Below, in pieces: positions 1 through 10,940 of a stretch of DNA of 64,000 nt. Every line of letters begins with the position of its first letter. The stretch's first letter is position 1. A program made the translations under genes and the position numbers. This DNA is from Hermatobates lingyangjiaoensis. Lineage: Eukaryota; Arthropoda; Insecta; Hemiptera; Hermatobatidae. Below the pieces are notes generated by a model. The model had not been told where the DNA came from and ran no database searches. It saw only the letters and a program-made list of their open reading frames with translations. Location of the stretch: assembly GCA_026182355.1 (NCBI GenBank), contig JAPFBL010000069.1, positions 186,001-250,000 of the forward strand. The letters run 5' to 3'.

Positions 1-120
1 TAGTGCAGTTTCTATGGGAAATGCATTTTTTTTTTAAACAGCAACTTAGATTCACAGAATTTAATTGAAGTCTACTAATGATTAAGAATATTGCTTAAAC
101 TGTTAATTCTATTTAATAGA

Positions 121-167
<47 letters not shown>

Positions 168-252
168 GTCTAGTCAAAGGTTTTGTCTGGTTAACATTGT
201 TGTTCCTTTAAATAATGTAAATTTCATTTACTTTGTTAAAAATTCTTACTTC

Positions 253-293
253 TGCCTATGAAAAAGGTTTTAAATAAAACCGAAACGTTGGCA
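253..293 (+). ncRNA. Hammerhead-like core, PLE family 1 (variant core)
   Basis: Stem I TGCC/GGCA closes the motif perfectly. Stem II pairs GGTTTT with AAAACC. GAA follows, then the self-complementary ACGT, then T at the cleavage position. The catalytic strand reads TATGAAAA instead of CTGANGA, so catalysis is doubtful although all three helices can form. Related copies lie at about 603-645 (-), 1096-1133 (+), 60709-60750 (+) and 63800-63840 (-). The 63800-63840 copy keeps the TGCC/GGCA stem and ACGT with C at the cleavage position. Confidence 0.55.
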
Positions 294-451
294 ACGAGAG
301 TTTGATTTTTTATCCTGGAAAATTGACCGAACCCCGATTAAAGAACACACCTATTCTATCAAACGGTTGATATATTATTAAATATATTGATACATTCAAT
401 ATGTATTGAATATTATTGAATATGTCGATATATTATTATATATATATAAAG

Positions 452-603
452 ATTTCACATAAACACATGAATAACAATCAAAGATCAAACCACAATAAGA
501 AATGAAAAAACAAGTCTAAGATCTTTCAACCGTAACAAGCGGTCTTCATCAGAGTCAAAAACCCAACTGACACGAGTTTCTCAAAAACCCAACTCTCAAT
601 GCA
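452..603 (-). mobile_element. PLE end, AGATCT family, single arm
   Basis: One arm of the most abundant repeat in the window. From the outside in it carries a TTTCACATAAACAC-like end, a CAAACCACAATAAGAAA block, AAGATCTTTCAACCGTAAC, and the CAGAGTCAAAAACCCAAC block. Read on the minus strand, this contains the hammerhead-like core at about 514-557. It borders a (TA)n run on its left. Confidence 0.7.
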
Positions 604-1226
604 AATGTTTCGGTTTTTATTTAAAACCTTTTTCATAGATAGAAGTATAAATTTTGAAACACAAAAACTAAGTAGTATATTTCAAATTATTTTACAAAGA
701 AAATAGTCTGTGAATTTCAACAACTCTAGTTTTAATGAATACGTGACACTGTATATATAATATATATACGTGTGTTTGTGTGACTGTGTGTATTGTGCAA
801 TCGGGATTCGATCAATTTTCTAGGTTCAAAATGTCCTTTGAGTGAACAGTGTTGCCGTTTACTTGTACTATCATCTAGTCCAAAGGTTTGAATAATTTTT
901 TTGGTCTTGATTCTTAGATCTTTTATATAATGCAGATTTCATTTTCTAATCAGTAAAATTCTGACTGCTGTAAGTTATTTTTATTAATCTTTCAATTATT
1001 TCTACTTTTAATGTTCCACAAGCTGTAATAATCCAGTTTCATATTGTTTATTCATTGATGCTTGTATTTGATATTTATTATTATTTTTTTGCAGGCCTAT
1101 AAAAAAGGTTTTAAAATAAAACCAAAATGTCGGTAATGAGAGTTTCATTTTGAACTTGGAAAATTGACCGAATCCTGATTGAATAATACACTTATTCTTT
1201 CAAACGGTTGATATATTATTGAATTT

Positions 1227-1259
<33 letters not shown>

Positions 1260-1261
1260 AA

Positions 1262-1480
1262 AAGATTTCACATAAACACGTGAAACAACAATCAATGATC
1301 AAACCACAATAAGAAATGGGAAAACAAGACTAAGATCTTTCAACCGTAACAAGCGGTCTTCGTCAGAGCCAAAAACCCAACGTTTTTTGGGTCAGTTGGG
1401 TTTTTGACTCTGACGAAGACCGCTTGATACGGTTGAAAGATCTTAGTCTTGTTTTCCCATTTCTTATTGTGGTTTGCACA
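1262..1480. mobile_element. Fold-back pair of PLE ends, AGATCT family
   Basis: Two inverted copies of the AGATCT-family end meet near 1385, so the transcript could fold into a long hairpin. The outer sides run into (TA)n at 1236-1258 and 1478-1498. The right arm has a hammerhead-like core at 1406-1448: stem I GACT/AGTC, CTGACGA, stem II ACCG/CGGT, GAA, then AGATCT and T. Confidence 0.8.
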
Positions 1481-1540
1481 TATATATATATATATATACA
1501 CATATGCATATAATGCATAATGCATATCATATGCATATAT

Positions 1541-1609
1541 AATCTTGAAGAGGCATTCATATGCCTCCTTGGGGCTCGTTCTCCTCCTGGTCTCAACCTG
1601 TACCGTTAA
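1541..1609 (+). pseudogene. PLE GIY-YIG endonuclease C-terminus
   Basis: The plus frame reads LEEAFICLLGARSPPGLNLY followed by R and a stop. This matches the last residues of the longer endonuclease fragment ending at 4324 (EEALISLLGGRSAPGLNL). It is only the extreme C-terminal end of a Penelope-like endonuclease. A (TTA)n run and the element's 3' untranslated region follow, and then the hammerhead-like core at 1834-1874, so the whole 3' end of one PLE copy is represented. Confidence 0.75.
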
Positions 1610-1627
1610 TTATTTTTTATTTTATTA

Positions 1628-1628
<1 letters not shown>

Positions 1629-1674
<46 letters not shown>

Positions 1675-1690
1675 TATTTTTTATTATTAT
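1629..1690. repeat. (TTA)n microsatellite
   Basis: About 15 uninterrupted TTA units lie in the 3' untranslated region of a PLE fragment. The inverted relative of this fragment at 9240-9278 has the matching (ATA)n, so the microsatellite belongs to the element. Confidence 0.9.
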
Positions 1691-1833
1691 TATTTCGTAT
1701 TTTATATATTTTTTTTCTTGTTTTCTAAATAAATATGGGAGGGATTTCTATGTTTCCTCTCCTCCGCTGGGGAGCAGCATTGCAATGGGTCCACGAGGCC
1801 AGTAGCAGTTTGCTTCTCAACGCGAGTACTTCG

Positions 1834-1874
1834 CACTTCTTCCCGATGACGACGGATGTCGAAATATCGAAGTG
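1834..1874 (+). ncRNA. Hammerhead-like core, ATAT family
   Basis: Stem I is CTTC/GAAG, or CACTTC/GAAGTG with a bulge. The catalytic strand is CCGATGA (U4 changed). Stem II pairs GAC with GTC. GAA is followed by the palindrome ATAT and then C. Inverted copies with the same parts lie at 6236-6276 (-) and 9018-9058 (-). The motif lies downstream of the endonuclease end at 1541-1609, as expected for a PLE pseudo-LTR. Confidence 0.65.
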
Positions 1875-1915
1875 AGTTCTGTAGTGTCTTTCTGTGTCCT
1901 TTTCTATGTGTTAAA

Positions 1916-1957
<42 letters not shown>

Positions 1958-1962
<5 letters not shown>

Positions 1963-2240
1963 TGTAACTAGGTAGCAGACCTTCGTTTATACAAACATTA
2001 TTAAATTTCTTCCCAACTTCTCTATGTATTTTATTCTAGTGTTTTCTTTATGTACTTTATTCTCAACGTGGCACATGTAATAATTAGCAAAGGTTACTCC
2101 TAAAGGAGACCCCATGGCCACGCCGTCAATCTGGTAGTACATGGTACCATCTATGTGAGTAAAGGGATTTTTCATGGTACAGCTTCTCAGTAGTTTCTCC
2201 ATAATTGTTCTATTAAAAGGGGGAGGGGGTATTTCGGGAT
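1958..2240 (-). pseudogene. PLE reverse transcriptase fragment joined to N-terminal fragment
   Basis: The minus frame contains YYQIDGVAMGSPLGVTFANY, a close match to motif B of Penelope-like reverse transcriptases (GVAMGSPL, then FAN). The frame upstream, EIPPPPFNRTIMEKLLRSC, also fits this family. Downstream the frame breaks. A different frame then reads FNNVCINEGLLPSYTNIY, the conserved N-terminal region of a PLE, which runs directly into (TA)n. No palm aspartates are present, so this is a dead composite. The junction lies close to 2005-2015. Confidence 0.8.
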
Positions 2241-2375
2241 GGATATGGATTGTACGAACAAATCTTTTGGTGAACTGTTGTACTTAGTACCAAGTAAATG
2301 GAAATGTGAGATCCGAAATCTTGAAAAACTGTATCGAAAAATAATACAAAGAGAAGTTGGGAACAAATTTAATAT

Positions 2376-2426
<51 letters not shown>

Positions 2427-2430
2427 TTAA
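2239..2430 (+). pseudogene. PLE open reading frame start, truncated at (TA)n
   Basis: The reading frame begins MDMDCTNKSFGELLYLVPSK and continues for about 48 residues before dissolving into IYIY repeats encoded by (TA)n. A second start at 45649 reads MEVKNKSFGELLYILPERWK, so the two share KSFGELLY and P..WK. Because the second copy directly follows a PLE pseudo-LTR, I infer that both are the beginning of a PLE protein. No domain is complete. Confidence 0.55.
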
Positions 2431-2443
2431 TAGTGTATAAAAT

Positions 2444-2485
2444 AAACTTGATGATGGTCTTTTGAAGGACCGAAACATGTCGTTT
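2444..2485 (+). ncRNA. Hammerhead-like core, ACATGT family
   Basis: Stem I is AAAC/GTTT. The catalytic strand is TTGATGA (C3 to U). Stem II pairs GGTC with GACC. GAA is followed by the 6-nt palindrome ACATGT and C at the cleavage position. It is a single copy in this window, lying just past (TA)n at 2381-2423. Confidence 0.65.
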
Positions 2486-2691
2486 TTAAGTAGTGTAATT
2501 GTAAATTAATAGTAATTATTGGTTAAAAAATAAGTTGGTGTACAAATATGTGGAATAAAATGAATTATGGACAGTTGTTGCATATGCTATCTCATACTAC
2601 AAAGGGATTAATATGAAAACTGGAATATCTTTAAAAAAAAAAAAAAAATAACAAAAGTGGAACTAGATGAGAATTTTATATATATATATAT

Positions 2692-2918
2692 ATGATCAAA
2701 CCACAATAAGAAAATGGGAAAACAAGACAATGATCTTTCAACTGTAACAAGCGGTCTTCGTCAGAGTCAAAAACCCAACAAAACTCAGTTGGGTTTTTGA
2801 CTCTGACGAAGACCGCTTGTTACGGTTGAAAGATCTTAGTTTTGTTTTCCCATTTTCTAATTGTAATTTGATCATTGATTGTTATTTCATGTGTTTATGG
2901 GCAATCTTTTTATACATA
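2692..2918. mobile_element. Fold-back pair of PLE ends, AGATCT family
   Basis: Two inverted arms of the AGATCT-family end meet near 2783 (CAACAAAACTCAGTTG). Each has the CTGACGA, ACCG/CGGT and GAA core. The left arm reads ATGATCTTT in place of AAGATCTTT and so has a broken palindrome, while the right arm keeps AGATCT. (TA)n flanks both sides. Confidence 0.8.
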
Positions 2919-3464
2919 CATATATATATATATATATATATTTAGTTATATATATATAGTTATATATATATATAACTTGACATATCATTCTTTGTTTAAA
3001 ACAATATCTGTTGACTACTTAGGATAATATATATGTTTTAATTTCATAATGAACACATACAATAAGAATGTAATAATATTAAAGGAGCTTTTTAAGCTTC
3101 AACGTAGCTACTTTGTGTACTAGAATACTGGCACTAAGGGGAATGTACAACCCGTCCTTCTAAGTAGGTTTGGCTATGCCTAAGGTCTCCCAGTGGTTAA
3201 CCCTCCACTTGACTTGTTCTGGTGCTCCGATGAAGCATGCTCAAGCCAAACACTTACTAACCAAACGAGACAAACATAAGGTTTATTAACAAGAGGTATG
3301 CTTCTAAAGGCATTTACTATCATCCAAGGTGAAGACAATATAGCTTAATTACAATTTTTATAGTATGTACAAATAAAAGAACGGAATCTATATATATATA
3401 TATTTCGCGCTCCGTTCTTCGACGTGGGGAGATCTCTCTCACTTCGTCCTCTCTACTAGTCTAC

Positions 3465-3500
3465 TCTCCTGATGACGAACAACAGTTCGAAATATTGATT
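3465..3500 (+). ncRNA. Hammerhead-like core, second ATAT family
   Basis: CTGATGA is intact at 3469-3475. Stem II pairs GAAC with GTTC around AACA. GAA is followed by the palindrome ATAT and U. Stem I is weak here (two pairs), so activity is uncertain. A (TA)n run begins about 60 bp downstream. Confidence 0.6.
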
Positions 3501-3582
3501 TCTGTAAGTTTTCTTTGTATTCTCTTTTCTGTGTCGTGCTTTGTGTAATTTAAAGTTATATATATATATATATATATATATA

Positions 3583-3815
3583 ATAATCAAACCCCAATAA
3601 GAAAATGAGAAAACAAGACTAAGATTTTCCAACCGTAACAAGCAGTCTTCGTCAGAGTCAAAAACCCAACTGTCAGTTGGGTTTTTGACTCTGAGTTGGG
3701 TTTTTGACTCTGACGAAGACCGATTGTTACGGTTGAAAGATCATAGTCTTGTTTTCCCATTTTCGTATTGTGGTTTGATCATTAATTGTTATTTCACGTC
3801 TTTATGTGATTTTTT
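3583..3815. mobile_element. Fold-back pair of PLE ends, AGATCT family
   Basis: Inverted arms with a short internal duplication of the TTGGGTTTTTGACTCTGA segment near 3677-3713, so the centre is not simply palindromic. The left arm carries AAGATTTTC and the right arm AAGATCATAG, so both stem III palindromes are mutated. (TA)n lies on both sides. Confidence 0.75.
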
Positions 3816-4324
3816 TTAGATATATATATATATATATATATATTGCTAATATTCAATCTATCTTCTCTCACATCTCTTCTCCTAAGCCTCCAAAAACTGC
3901 TGGTGGTATGGTTCAATGTGGGCGTCGTGGATGTCTTACTTGTCCTATCATCAATCCTGTTCCTTCCTTTACCTCTGTCCATAGTAAACGCACCTACCCT
4001 ATCTCTCACAAGACCTCTTGTACCTCTGGTAACTGCGTTTACCGTTTGGATTGCACCCAGTGTCATTCTTTTTATGTGGGTTTGGCTTCCACCAAGCTAA
4101 GCCTGCGTATGAATAATCACAGGTCATCCGTTAGCAAACGCAGTGACCTTCCCGTTGCTACTCATGCCAGTTCTCACGGACTCAGTTTTAATGACTGTTT
4201 CCGTGTACAGGTCCTGAGGCAGATTGATCAGACTAATTCGAAAGTTACTCTGAGAGCTTCAGAAGAAGCACTTATTAGTCTTCTGGGTGGTAGATCGGCT
4301 CCTGGGCTTAACCTGAATCGTTGA
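3806..4324 (+). pseudogene. PLE GIY-YIG endonuclease domain, 5'-truncated
   Basis: This is the longest PLE coding piece in the window. After a TA-encoded leader the frame reads about 150 residues to a stop. A cysteine cluster CGRRGCLTC comes first, followed by SCTSGNCVYRLDCTQC and HSFYVGLASTKLSLRMNNHR, the GIY-YIG core (Y..YVG, then R...HR). The C-terminus is EEALISLLGGRSAPGLNL. This order (CxxC linker, endonuclease core, SE-type C-terminal helix) is that of the endonuclease of Neptune/Poseidon-type Penelope-like elements, which nicks target DNA for integration. The reverse transcriptase is missing because the piece starts at (TA)n at 3820-3842. The frame is intact, but there is no start of its own, so I treat it as a truncated copy. 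Confidence 0.85.
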
Positions 4325-5940
4325 TTTTTTTTCTTTTTTACTTTACTATAAGTAAAGTATGTATAGTGATCGTGAAAAAATTCGATCTCGAGATTTTGAC
4401 GGAATTACATGTTTTGAGGTCCCAGAAGTCGTTTTATGAAGTTTTTACGATGATGTCTGTGTGTGTGTGGGTGGGTGGGTGGGTGAGTGTGTTAGCATTG
4501 CTTGTTACCACGCTACGGTCCAGAATCTTTCATGGATCAAGTTGATATTTTACACAAAATGGGCCCCATAAAGACGAAGATCCCTATTCTTTGGGAAGAA
4601 TTATGCATGATGGGAAAGTCACTTTTTTTGCCAAAAACCGTTTTTTTTAAAACATTTATTTCTCCTAAACTGATAACTCCAGAGTTTTAAAATTTTGACA
4701 TTATCTTTGAGGTTTCAAACGCAACAAACGAAAAATATATTCAGAATTTTAAAACAACAGGAAATATTTTTTTTTCAATAAAATGTAAAAATTTTGACTT
4801 ATAATTCAATCTCAAACCTTGTGAGAGCGATACAAGCCATACTGTTTGACGGACAAGAATGAAACTATCCCTACAAATAGAACATTATATGGAGAATGAG
4901 TTGAGATATTTTTTTCTAAAATTACATTCGCTAAAGGGGCGTTACAGTACGATTTGTGTTTTCAGAAAATGTTTTTTTGACGCTAAACGGCTCGTTAAAA
5001 AATAATGAAAATTTTACCAAAAATGGAAAAAAAAATTAGCAATTCATAAAAAAAAATCATGAAGTTTCAATTACGGGAAAGAGCAATAACGATATAAAAA
5101 CTCTTTGTTTATCCTAGACTAAGAGATCACCTGCTATACTTGTCGAATTTTTTGTATTTTTTTTCATTGTTTACATTGACTTAGAACATTTTTGAGCGGT
5201 TCCACTGAGATAAAATTGATATTTATAAAGGAACAATTTAAATTGTTTATTGACTTATATGAGATGTAAGAGGAATAATATTGTGCAGTAAAATGATAAC
5301 ACACACTCGGAAAAAATTCGTATATACTGGTATGTTATTTGACAAAGGGGAAGGAAAATGATCTTATTAAATACTAAGAAGCCATAAAATTCAAAGTATA
5401 ATAATTTTGTAAAAAACCAAAAATGTAAAAGATAATTCAAAATTGAAATCTTTCGTTTAGATATTAATAAATGTAATTATCGTACATCTTTAATTATAAA
5501 TCACCTTAAAACAACATTTTCTTAGCTGTTTATGATGTTTTTCAGAGAAAAAAAGTGTATTTTCCTGTTTTAAATTTGAAAATTTTACTTTAATATTCAA
5601 TGTAGAAGGATGTCAGGTAAACGATGTAAGAAATCCACTGGATATTTGAACAAAAGCCATGTTCTGTTGTAGGAGAATATTTCGTTTCTAGAAATGTTCA
5701 CATGGGTTTTTCAAAAACGTTATTACTGCTGTAGTTATACTAATGAAATTATTTGCATCAGCTGTGTGATATACAAAAATAAGCTTCTATATTGATATGT
5801 CCTTCAATCACTATCTGTACAACCTCAGGATGAAAGACTAATAACCATATCCCATTTAGAAGTTTACGTTATGATTAAATGAGACGTTTATGTATTATAT
5901 GCTCAAGAAATTTTTTATTAAGTTACTTATAGTAAAGTAG
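4325..5940. other. AT-rich non-coding stretch after the endonuclease
   Basis: The first 600 bases (including a GT/GTGGG-rich patch at 4458-4492) are probably the 3' untranslated region of the PLE copy ending at 4324. Beyond that the sequence is AT-rich with poly-A and poly-T runs, and I see no gene or repeat in it. Confidence 0.5.
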
Positions 5941-6059
5941 AGTGTAGGCCACTCCAGATTTTTTTTTTTGTAAAGTTGTTATCAGCTTTTAATTTTATTT
6001 TAGTTAAATGTTTTCATTTTTTAATTTTTATTTGGCTTTTATCTCTTTATCTTCCCTGT

Positions 6060-6307
6060 CTACCTTTCCTCCGAAAGTTGGGAGGAGAGTTGAGATAGGG
6101 ACACCAAGTGCACTTGCGAAGCGACGGTTGGAGACGTTTGTGTTCCTTTTGGATCGTTATTATGTTAACAATATATATATATATATATATATACTTTAAC
6201 ACATAGAAAAGAACACAGAAAGACACTACAGAACTCACTTCGATATTTCGACATCCGTCGTCATCGGGAAGAAGTGCGAAGTACTCGCGTTGAGAAGCAA
6301 ACTGCTA

Positions 6308-6364
<57 letters not shown>

Positions 6365-6365
6365 G
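6060..6365 (-). mobile_element. PLE end remnants with hammerhead-like core
   Basis: The minus strand at 6236-6276 carries the ATAT-family core (GAAG/CTTC stem, GATGAC, GTC, GAAATATC). At 6060-6170 is a related but different PLE end (accaagtgcacttgcgaag ... ggttggagac), similar to blocks at 15010-15060, 53450-53520 and 54290-54330. (TA)n runs lie at 6171-6193 and 6311-6362. Confidence 0.6.
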
Positions 6366-8360
6366 TAATTTCAACTATTATTTGTTTTAATAAATTCTAA
6401 TTTTTAAAGTTGTATAGTTGTAAGCACTTATTGATTATTGTTAGTTTGGTTTTGTTTGTCGTTGTTGGGGCTAATAGATATATCTGTATTAATGGGCATG
6501 TAGGGGGATGGCCTACAGTGACCTGGTAACCCCTATAATCGATCACTTCTCACCTCCCCCGCCCCATACAATATTTAACACCCTTGACGGTCTAGCGCCT
6601 AGTCCATACTTCCTGCCCTCCTACCATTAACTCTTCAAACTTTCTCCACCCTATTAAGACCTTTTCAAACTGTCCATACCTCCAGGAATTAATGGCTTTC
6701 TCTTAATTAATAGTTAACATCCTTAATGATTTACAAAATAAATATCTCCAGTGATCTACAACCAAATTATTGAGCAACTTTTTTTTACCATACTCATAAG
6801 TTGTTTAATTATTTGATTCCTTTAATATACTTTTCTCAATTTTCCCAATTTTTTTTATAAAGATTTAATCAAGGGTCATGTTTTTAATTTTTTTATGTAG
6901 AAATCTGCTCTAATATCTTCAATAAATAAGGGTTTTTTTCAAAAATGTTGAAATAATGGCGATCTCACTGGTTGAATGGTTATACGATTATACAGGAATA
7001 AATGAACTGCCTTAGAGATAAATAAACCGTCTTCTTGTACATAGCTTAATCAACCTTCAACGTCTTTGTTATAATTTGAAGGTGTCAGTCGGTTAATGTG
7101 GTATTTACTTATTTTGAAAAAAACAAACATAATAATAGTCTTCACATTGAAAAAAAACCTAACAAAATGCTCCAAATACAATTTTTTAAAAAAATGTACG
7201 AACATTTTTTTTATTTTTATTGTTATTTAGTATTCTTTTATTTTATTTTATTTTTTGTTATCAGTTCAGTTTATGATGAGTATTTATACAAATACTCATA
7301 TAGTAATACTTACTATGGTATTAAACGCCTAAACTATAGTAAGAAAATCATAAATGTGACTTAGATCTTTTAAAAATTAAGACATCTTTCTAAAGCAGTA
7401 ACAGAAATCCGTTGAATATCATAGTTTTACCTAATAATAAATCATTGAACCCCGTTGCTAAACTTGCTCGTAACCTTCACTATACTATATTTGTTTGCAA
7501 TAGTAACGACGTAGATAATTTGTTAATTAAAAACTAAGGACTGGAGTCCAACGACCTATAGTGCACGTCGTAACTAGCAGTTCCAGACCAGAAGCATTCT
7601 ACTGCTTGATTACTGTGCTACTATAACTTGGAATGTCAGTAATTTTAAGTTCGTCTGTACAGTAATGATGTCGTATTCGCGCTCATGTGGTCTTTTTTCT
7701 TATGTGGTTTGATCATTGACTAATAGTATGTATAGTATTATAATAGTATGAGCAAAAACGTAATGCTAATACTACTAAATCATATTGAAATTCTTTTCAA
7801 TATGGATTAAAGAAAGGTAAAAAAAAATAAATCCATCAAAAGTTGGAATGGATTTTATTTCCTTATTGCTGAACTATACTACTCAGTGTCAAATATTTAA
7901 AAAAAAATAATATTAGCCTATGTACGGTGATTTTTATTTTTATAATTGTTGATCAAATCTTTAGACTAAATAAAAAGCTCTTAAACGGTATTAATGATCT
8001 AATGAGTAATCTGGTACAACATTTGAACCTGGAAGCATTGAAGCTAATGCAGCGTGGGTGAAACTGGCATAATTTCTGATTTTACCGACCTGTCCAGAGG
8101 AAGCTCTCTGGTAATTTAGTTTGATAAAGTGAAACCAACATAGATGTAATTACAATGCATTCTCTGTTCATTATGTAGGTGCAGTTAGGGAAGAATATGA
8201 AATATTGATATAAAGGGTGGAAATGTGTACCTACAAGGGAGGCAGTCAAGTAATTTTGAGGGATGATAATAGGGGTGGGTTAAACAAACATTTATGACGG
8301 TAATTGGTGTCTGCTTCATTTATCAGTATGTTGTGCTCTACAGGGCTGTGAAAGATTTAT

Positions 8361-8366
<6 letters not shown>
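6366..8366. other. Non-coding AT-rich stretch
   Basis: It holds one GC-richer patch (6460-6640) of unknown origin and a possible decayed SINE head on the minus strand at about 7545-7640 (gtagcacagtaa, then a GGTCGTTGGACTCC B-box-like word). Nothing else is recognisable. Confidence 0.45.
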
Positions 8367-8393
<27 letters not shown>

Positions 8394-8396
<3 letters not shown>

Positions 8397-8893
8397 AATT
8401 TGATGGCAGATTCTGCATTCACGATTTTCTTACTTATAGCTTCTATTTTCCTTACAATTATCTTTTGTGAAGGTGATAATTGCCAAAGCAAACTAGCATA
8501 CGACATTCAGGAGGCTGGAAATAACCACTTCACTGGGGGTAACTATATTCAATTAAACACTACACTAGATTAAACTAAGATAACAAGCTTTCGGCCCCAT
8601 GGGTCATCATCAGGTTCTTAAACTACTTAATATGTATACATATTTAGTTAATATAAGTAGTTTAAGAACCTGATGATGACCCATGGGGCCGAAAGCTTGT
8701 TATCTTAGTTTAATCTAGTGTAGTTTTTAATTAAATATAGTTATCCCCAGTGAAGTGGTTATTTCCAGCCTTCTGAATGTCGTATGCTAGTTTGCTTTGG
8801 CAATTATCACCTTCTCAAAAGAAAATTGTAAGGAAAATAGAAGCTATAAGTAAGAAAATCGTGAATGCAGAATCTGCCATCAAATTCAATAAT
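8394..8893. mobile_element. Fold-back pair of PLE ends, AGCT family, with N-terminal coding arms
   Basis: Inverted arms of about 230 bp (8394-8622 and 8659-8893) meet around a short spacer. Each arm has a hammerhead-like core near the centre (8573-8622 minus, 8662-8707 plus). In the plus copy stem I is AAC/GTT with further pairs after a bulge, CTGATGA is intact, stem II has a CCCATGGG centre, and GAA is followed by AGCT and T. Towards the outside each arm encodes the PLE N-terminal region. (TA)n flanks both ends (8367-8392, 8929-8974). Confidence 0.8.
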
Positions 8894-8927
8894 ACATTCT
8901 TGAAAGAGGACTTACTGCCGAAATACA

Positions 8928-8935
<8 letters not shown>
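8777..8935 (+). pseudogene. PLE N-terminal coding fragment
   Basis: The frame reads QLSPSQKKIVRKIEAISKK, then IVNAESAIKFNNTFLKEDLL and PKYTN, before (TA)n gives IYIY. The KIVNAE.A..FN...L.EDLLP.YTN pattern recurs at 45772-45890, 47640-47730, 47740-47850 and 9355-9470 in this window and is the N-terminal region of Penelope-like proteins. The inverted arm holds the same segment at 8395-8480 on the minus strand. It is truncated exactly where the coding sequence becomes TAATATATA. Confidence 0.75.
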
Positions 8936-8976
<41 letters not shown>

Positions 8977-8979
8977 TTT

Positions 8980-9350
8980 AACACATAGAAAAGAAAACAG
9001 AAAGACACTACAGAACTCACTTCGATATTTCGACATCCGTCGTCATCGGGAAGAAGTGCGAAGTATTCGCGTTGAGAAGCAAACTGCTACTGGCCACCAG
9101 AGTAACTCGTGGAACCACCGCAATGCTGCTCCCCAGCGGAGGAGAGGAAAAATAGAAATCCCTCCAATATTTATTTAGAAAACAAGATCAAAAATATATA
9201 AAAAAAAATATATATATAAAATACGAAATAATAAAAAATAAATAATAATAATAAAATAATAATAATAATAATAATAAAAATTAACGGTACAGGTTGAGAC
9301 CAGGAGGAGAACGAGCCCCAAGGAGGCATATGAATGCCTCTTCGGAAGCT
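8980..9350 (-). pseudogene. PLE 3' end: endonuclease C-terminus, 3' region and hammerhead-like core
   Basis: On the minus strand 9350-9283 encodes SEEAFICLLGARSPPGLNLY, R and a stop. An (ATA)n run follows, then a 3' region and the ATAT-family core at 9018-9058. It is near-identical in order and sequence to 1541-1890 on the plus strand. Confidence 0.75.
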
Positions 9351-9354
9351 CTAT

Positions 9355-9925
9355 TAAATTAGACGGCAGCTTCCGCATTTACAACTTTTTTGCTCGTTTT
9401 CTCTAGTTTTCTTACTAGTTTTTTCTGGTAGGGAGTGATTTCATGGAGGAGTTGTCCCAGAGACATCAAAGAAATAATCTTTTAGCTTAATCAATAGTAT
9501 TATATTTTTACACTTACAAGCTTTCGATTTTCTCAGAAATCATCTTCAGGTATATATCATTATTAAACAGATTAAATTCACACAATAAAATTGTCACAGT
9601 GGACTTGTTTTGTTTTTTCACAAAGTTCATCTAGTTCTATTAACATCTAAATTTTTATTCCTTTTAATGTCTGTTTAACATTTGAAAAATTTTATTGTGT
9701 GAATTTAATCTGTTTAATAATGATATATACCTGAAGATGATTTCTGAGAAAATCGAAAGCTTGTAAGTGTAAAAATATAATATTATTGATTAAGCTAAAA
9801 GATTATTTCTTTGATGTCTCTGGGACAACTCCTCCATGAAATCACTCCCTACCAGAAAAAACTAGTAAGAAAACTAGAGAAAATGAGCAAAAAAGTCGTA
9901 AATGCGGAAGCTGCCGTCTACTTTA
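9355..9925. mobile_element. Fold-back pair of PLE ends, second AGCT family
   Basis: Arms 9355-9592 and 9690-9925 are inverted copies. The plus arm has a core at 9728-9765: TAC/GTA stem I, CTGAAGA, stem II GATTT/AAATC, GAA, AGCT, T. The minus arm has the same at 9516-9553. Outside the cores both arms encode LHEITPYQKKLVRKLEK and VVNAEAAV, the PLE N-terminal region. The plus copy runs FNKIYIY into (TA)n at 9932-9947. The minus copy is joined directly to an endonuclease C-terminus at 9350. Confidence 0.8.
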
Positions 9926-9949
9926 ATAAAATATATATATATATATAGT

Positions 9950-10935
9950 AATCCGTCATGTAACACGGTACTCTTATAACGTGTTTTCATAGAATGCTAT
10001 TTAGCGGTATTCCATGTCCTCTGTCATCTAGTACTAAGGAGGTTAAAATGCACTCCTTCTGATATGTATATAGAGACATAAACAATAGTAAGAAAATTAG
10101 AAATAGAGCTAATATGTTTTAACCAAATAATGGATTTTGTGAGAGAAGAAATCCAATATAATTCAACTGTTAATTTTTCAAGAGAGATATTAAAACCACT
10201 TTTTAATCTTATTATAGTTAATATGTTGCTCTACTTAATTTGTTTATTATTAATCCCGGTTTATATATGTAGAAGGAATGTTTTATTGAGATAGTAGAAT
10301 TAATTATATATAAATTAGGTATATGAGAAGTCTGTGGAAAAGTTTGTATTGTAAATGGTAAAAGATAGAGCAAATATGTGTGTGTATATAGCACACACAA
10401 TAGAATAAATATGTGTGTATTTATATGGACAAAAGAGGGAAGAATAAGAAGGAGTGAGAAGAAAATGATAGAGAAAGACAGATTGATTGTAGTGGTAAGA
10501 AGAGAGGGACTTGGTTAAGTAAAGTTAGAGGAAAAAAGAAGGAGCATAAAGGGGTTCTGTGGAGGAGAGGAGTATTTAAGGTATAAAAGAAGGAGTAAGA
10601 GCGAGATGGTAGAAAGTGGAATAGGGTGGTTATCAATCAAGCCGTTCCGACCCTCATCATGCCAACCCTTCTTGCACGAATTTAACAAAACTCAATACCA
10701 TTACAATTTGCAATTTATCTTATATAAGTCAAGAGCTGTTCCTCCTTATTGCTTGCCTCCCAGCCCCCTCAATGTGAAAACTAAATAACAGTCTTCCTCC
10801 CTAACTATTCTACCACCCACCCCATAACCTTTACTTTTCTAACATCATAACTATTTAAATCATGTTTTCTTTTATATTATAAAAACCATTATTTTAATAT
10901 ATTTTTTTTTTCAATTTACTTACTTCTATAATTTA
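9950..10935. other. Non-coding stretch with a purine-rich tract
   Basis: 10430-10620 is almost all purine on the plus strand (repeated GAA, AGG and GAG words) with no periodicity I can define. The rest is plain AT-rich sequence. Confidence 0.5.
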
Positions 10936-10940
10936 ATTTT

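Noticed and set aside
3794..4100. Long open frames on the minus strand and in another plus frame over the endonuclease
   Set aside because: They are shadows of the PLE endonuclease frame, which has the conserved motifs.
6008..6238. Short overlapping plus and minus frames
   Set aside because: Both lie in PLE end remnants and (TA)n and encode no recognised protein segment.
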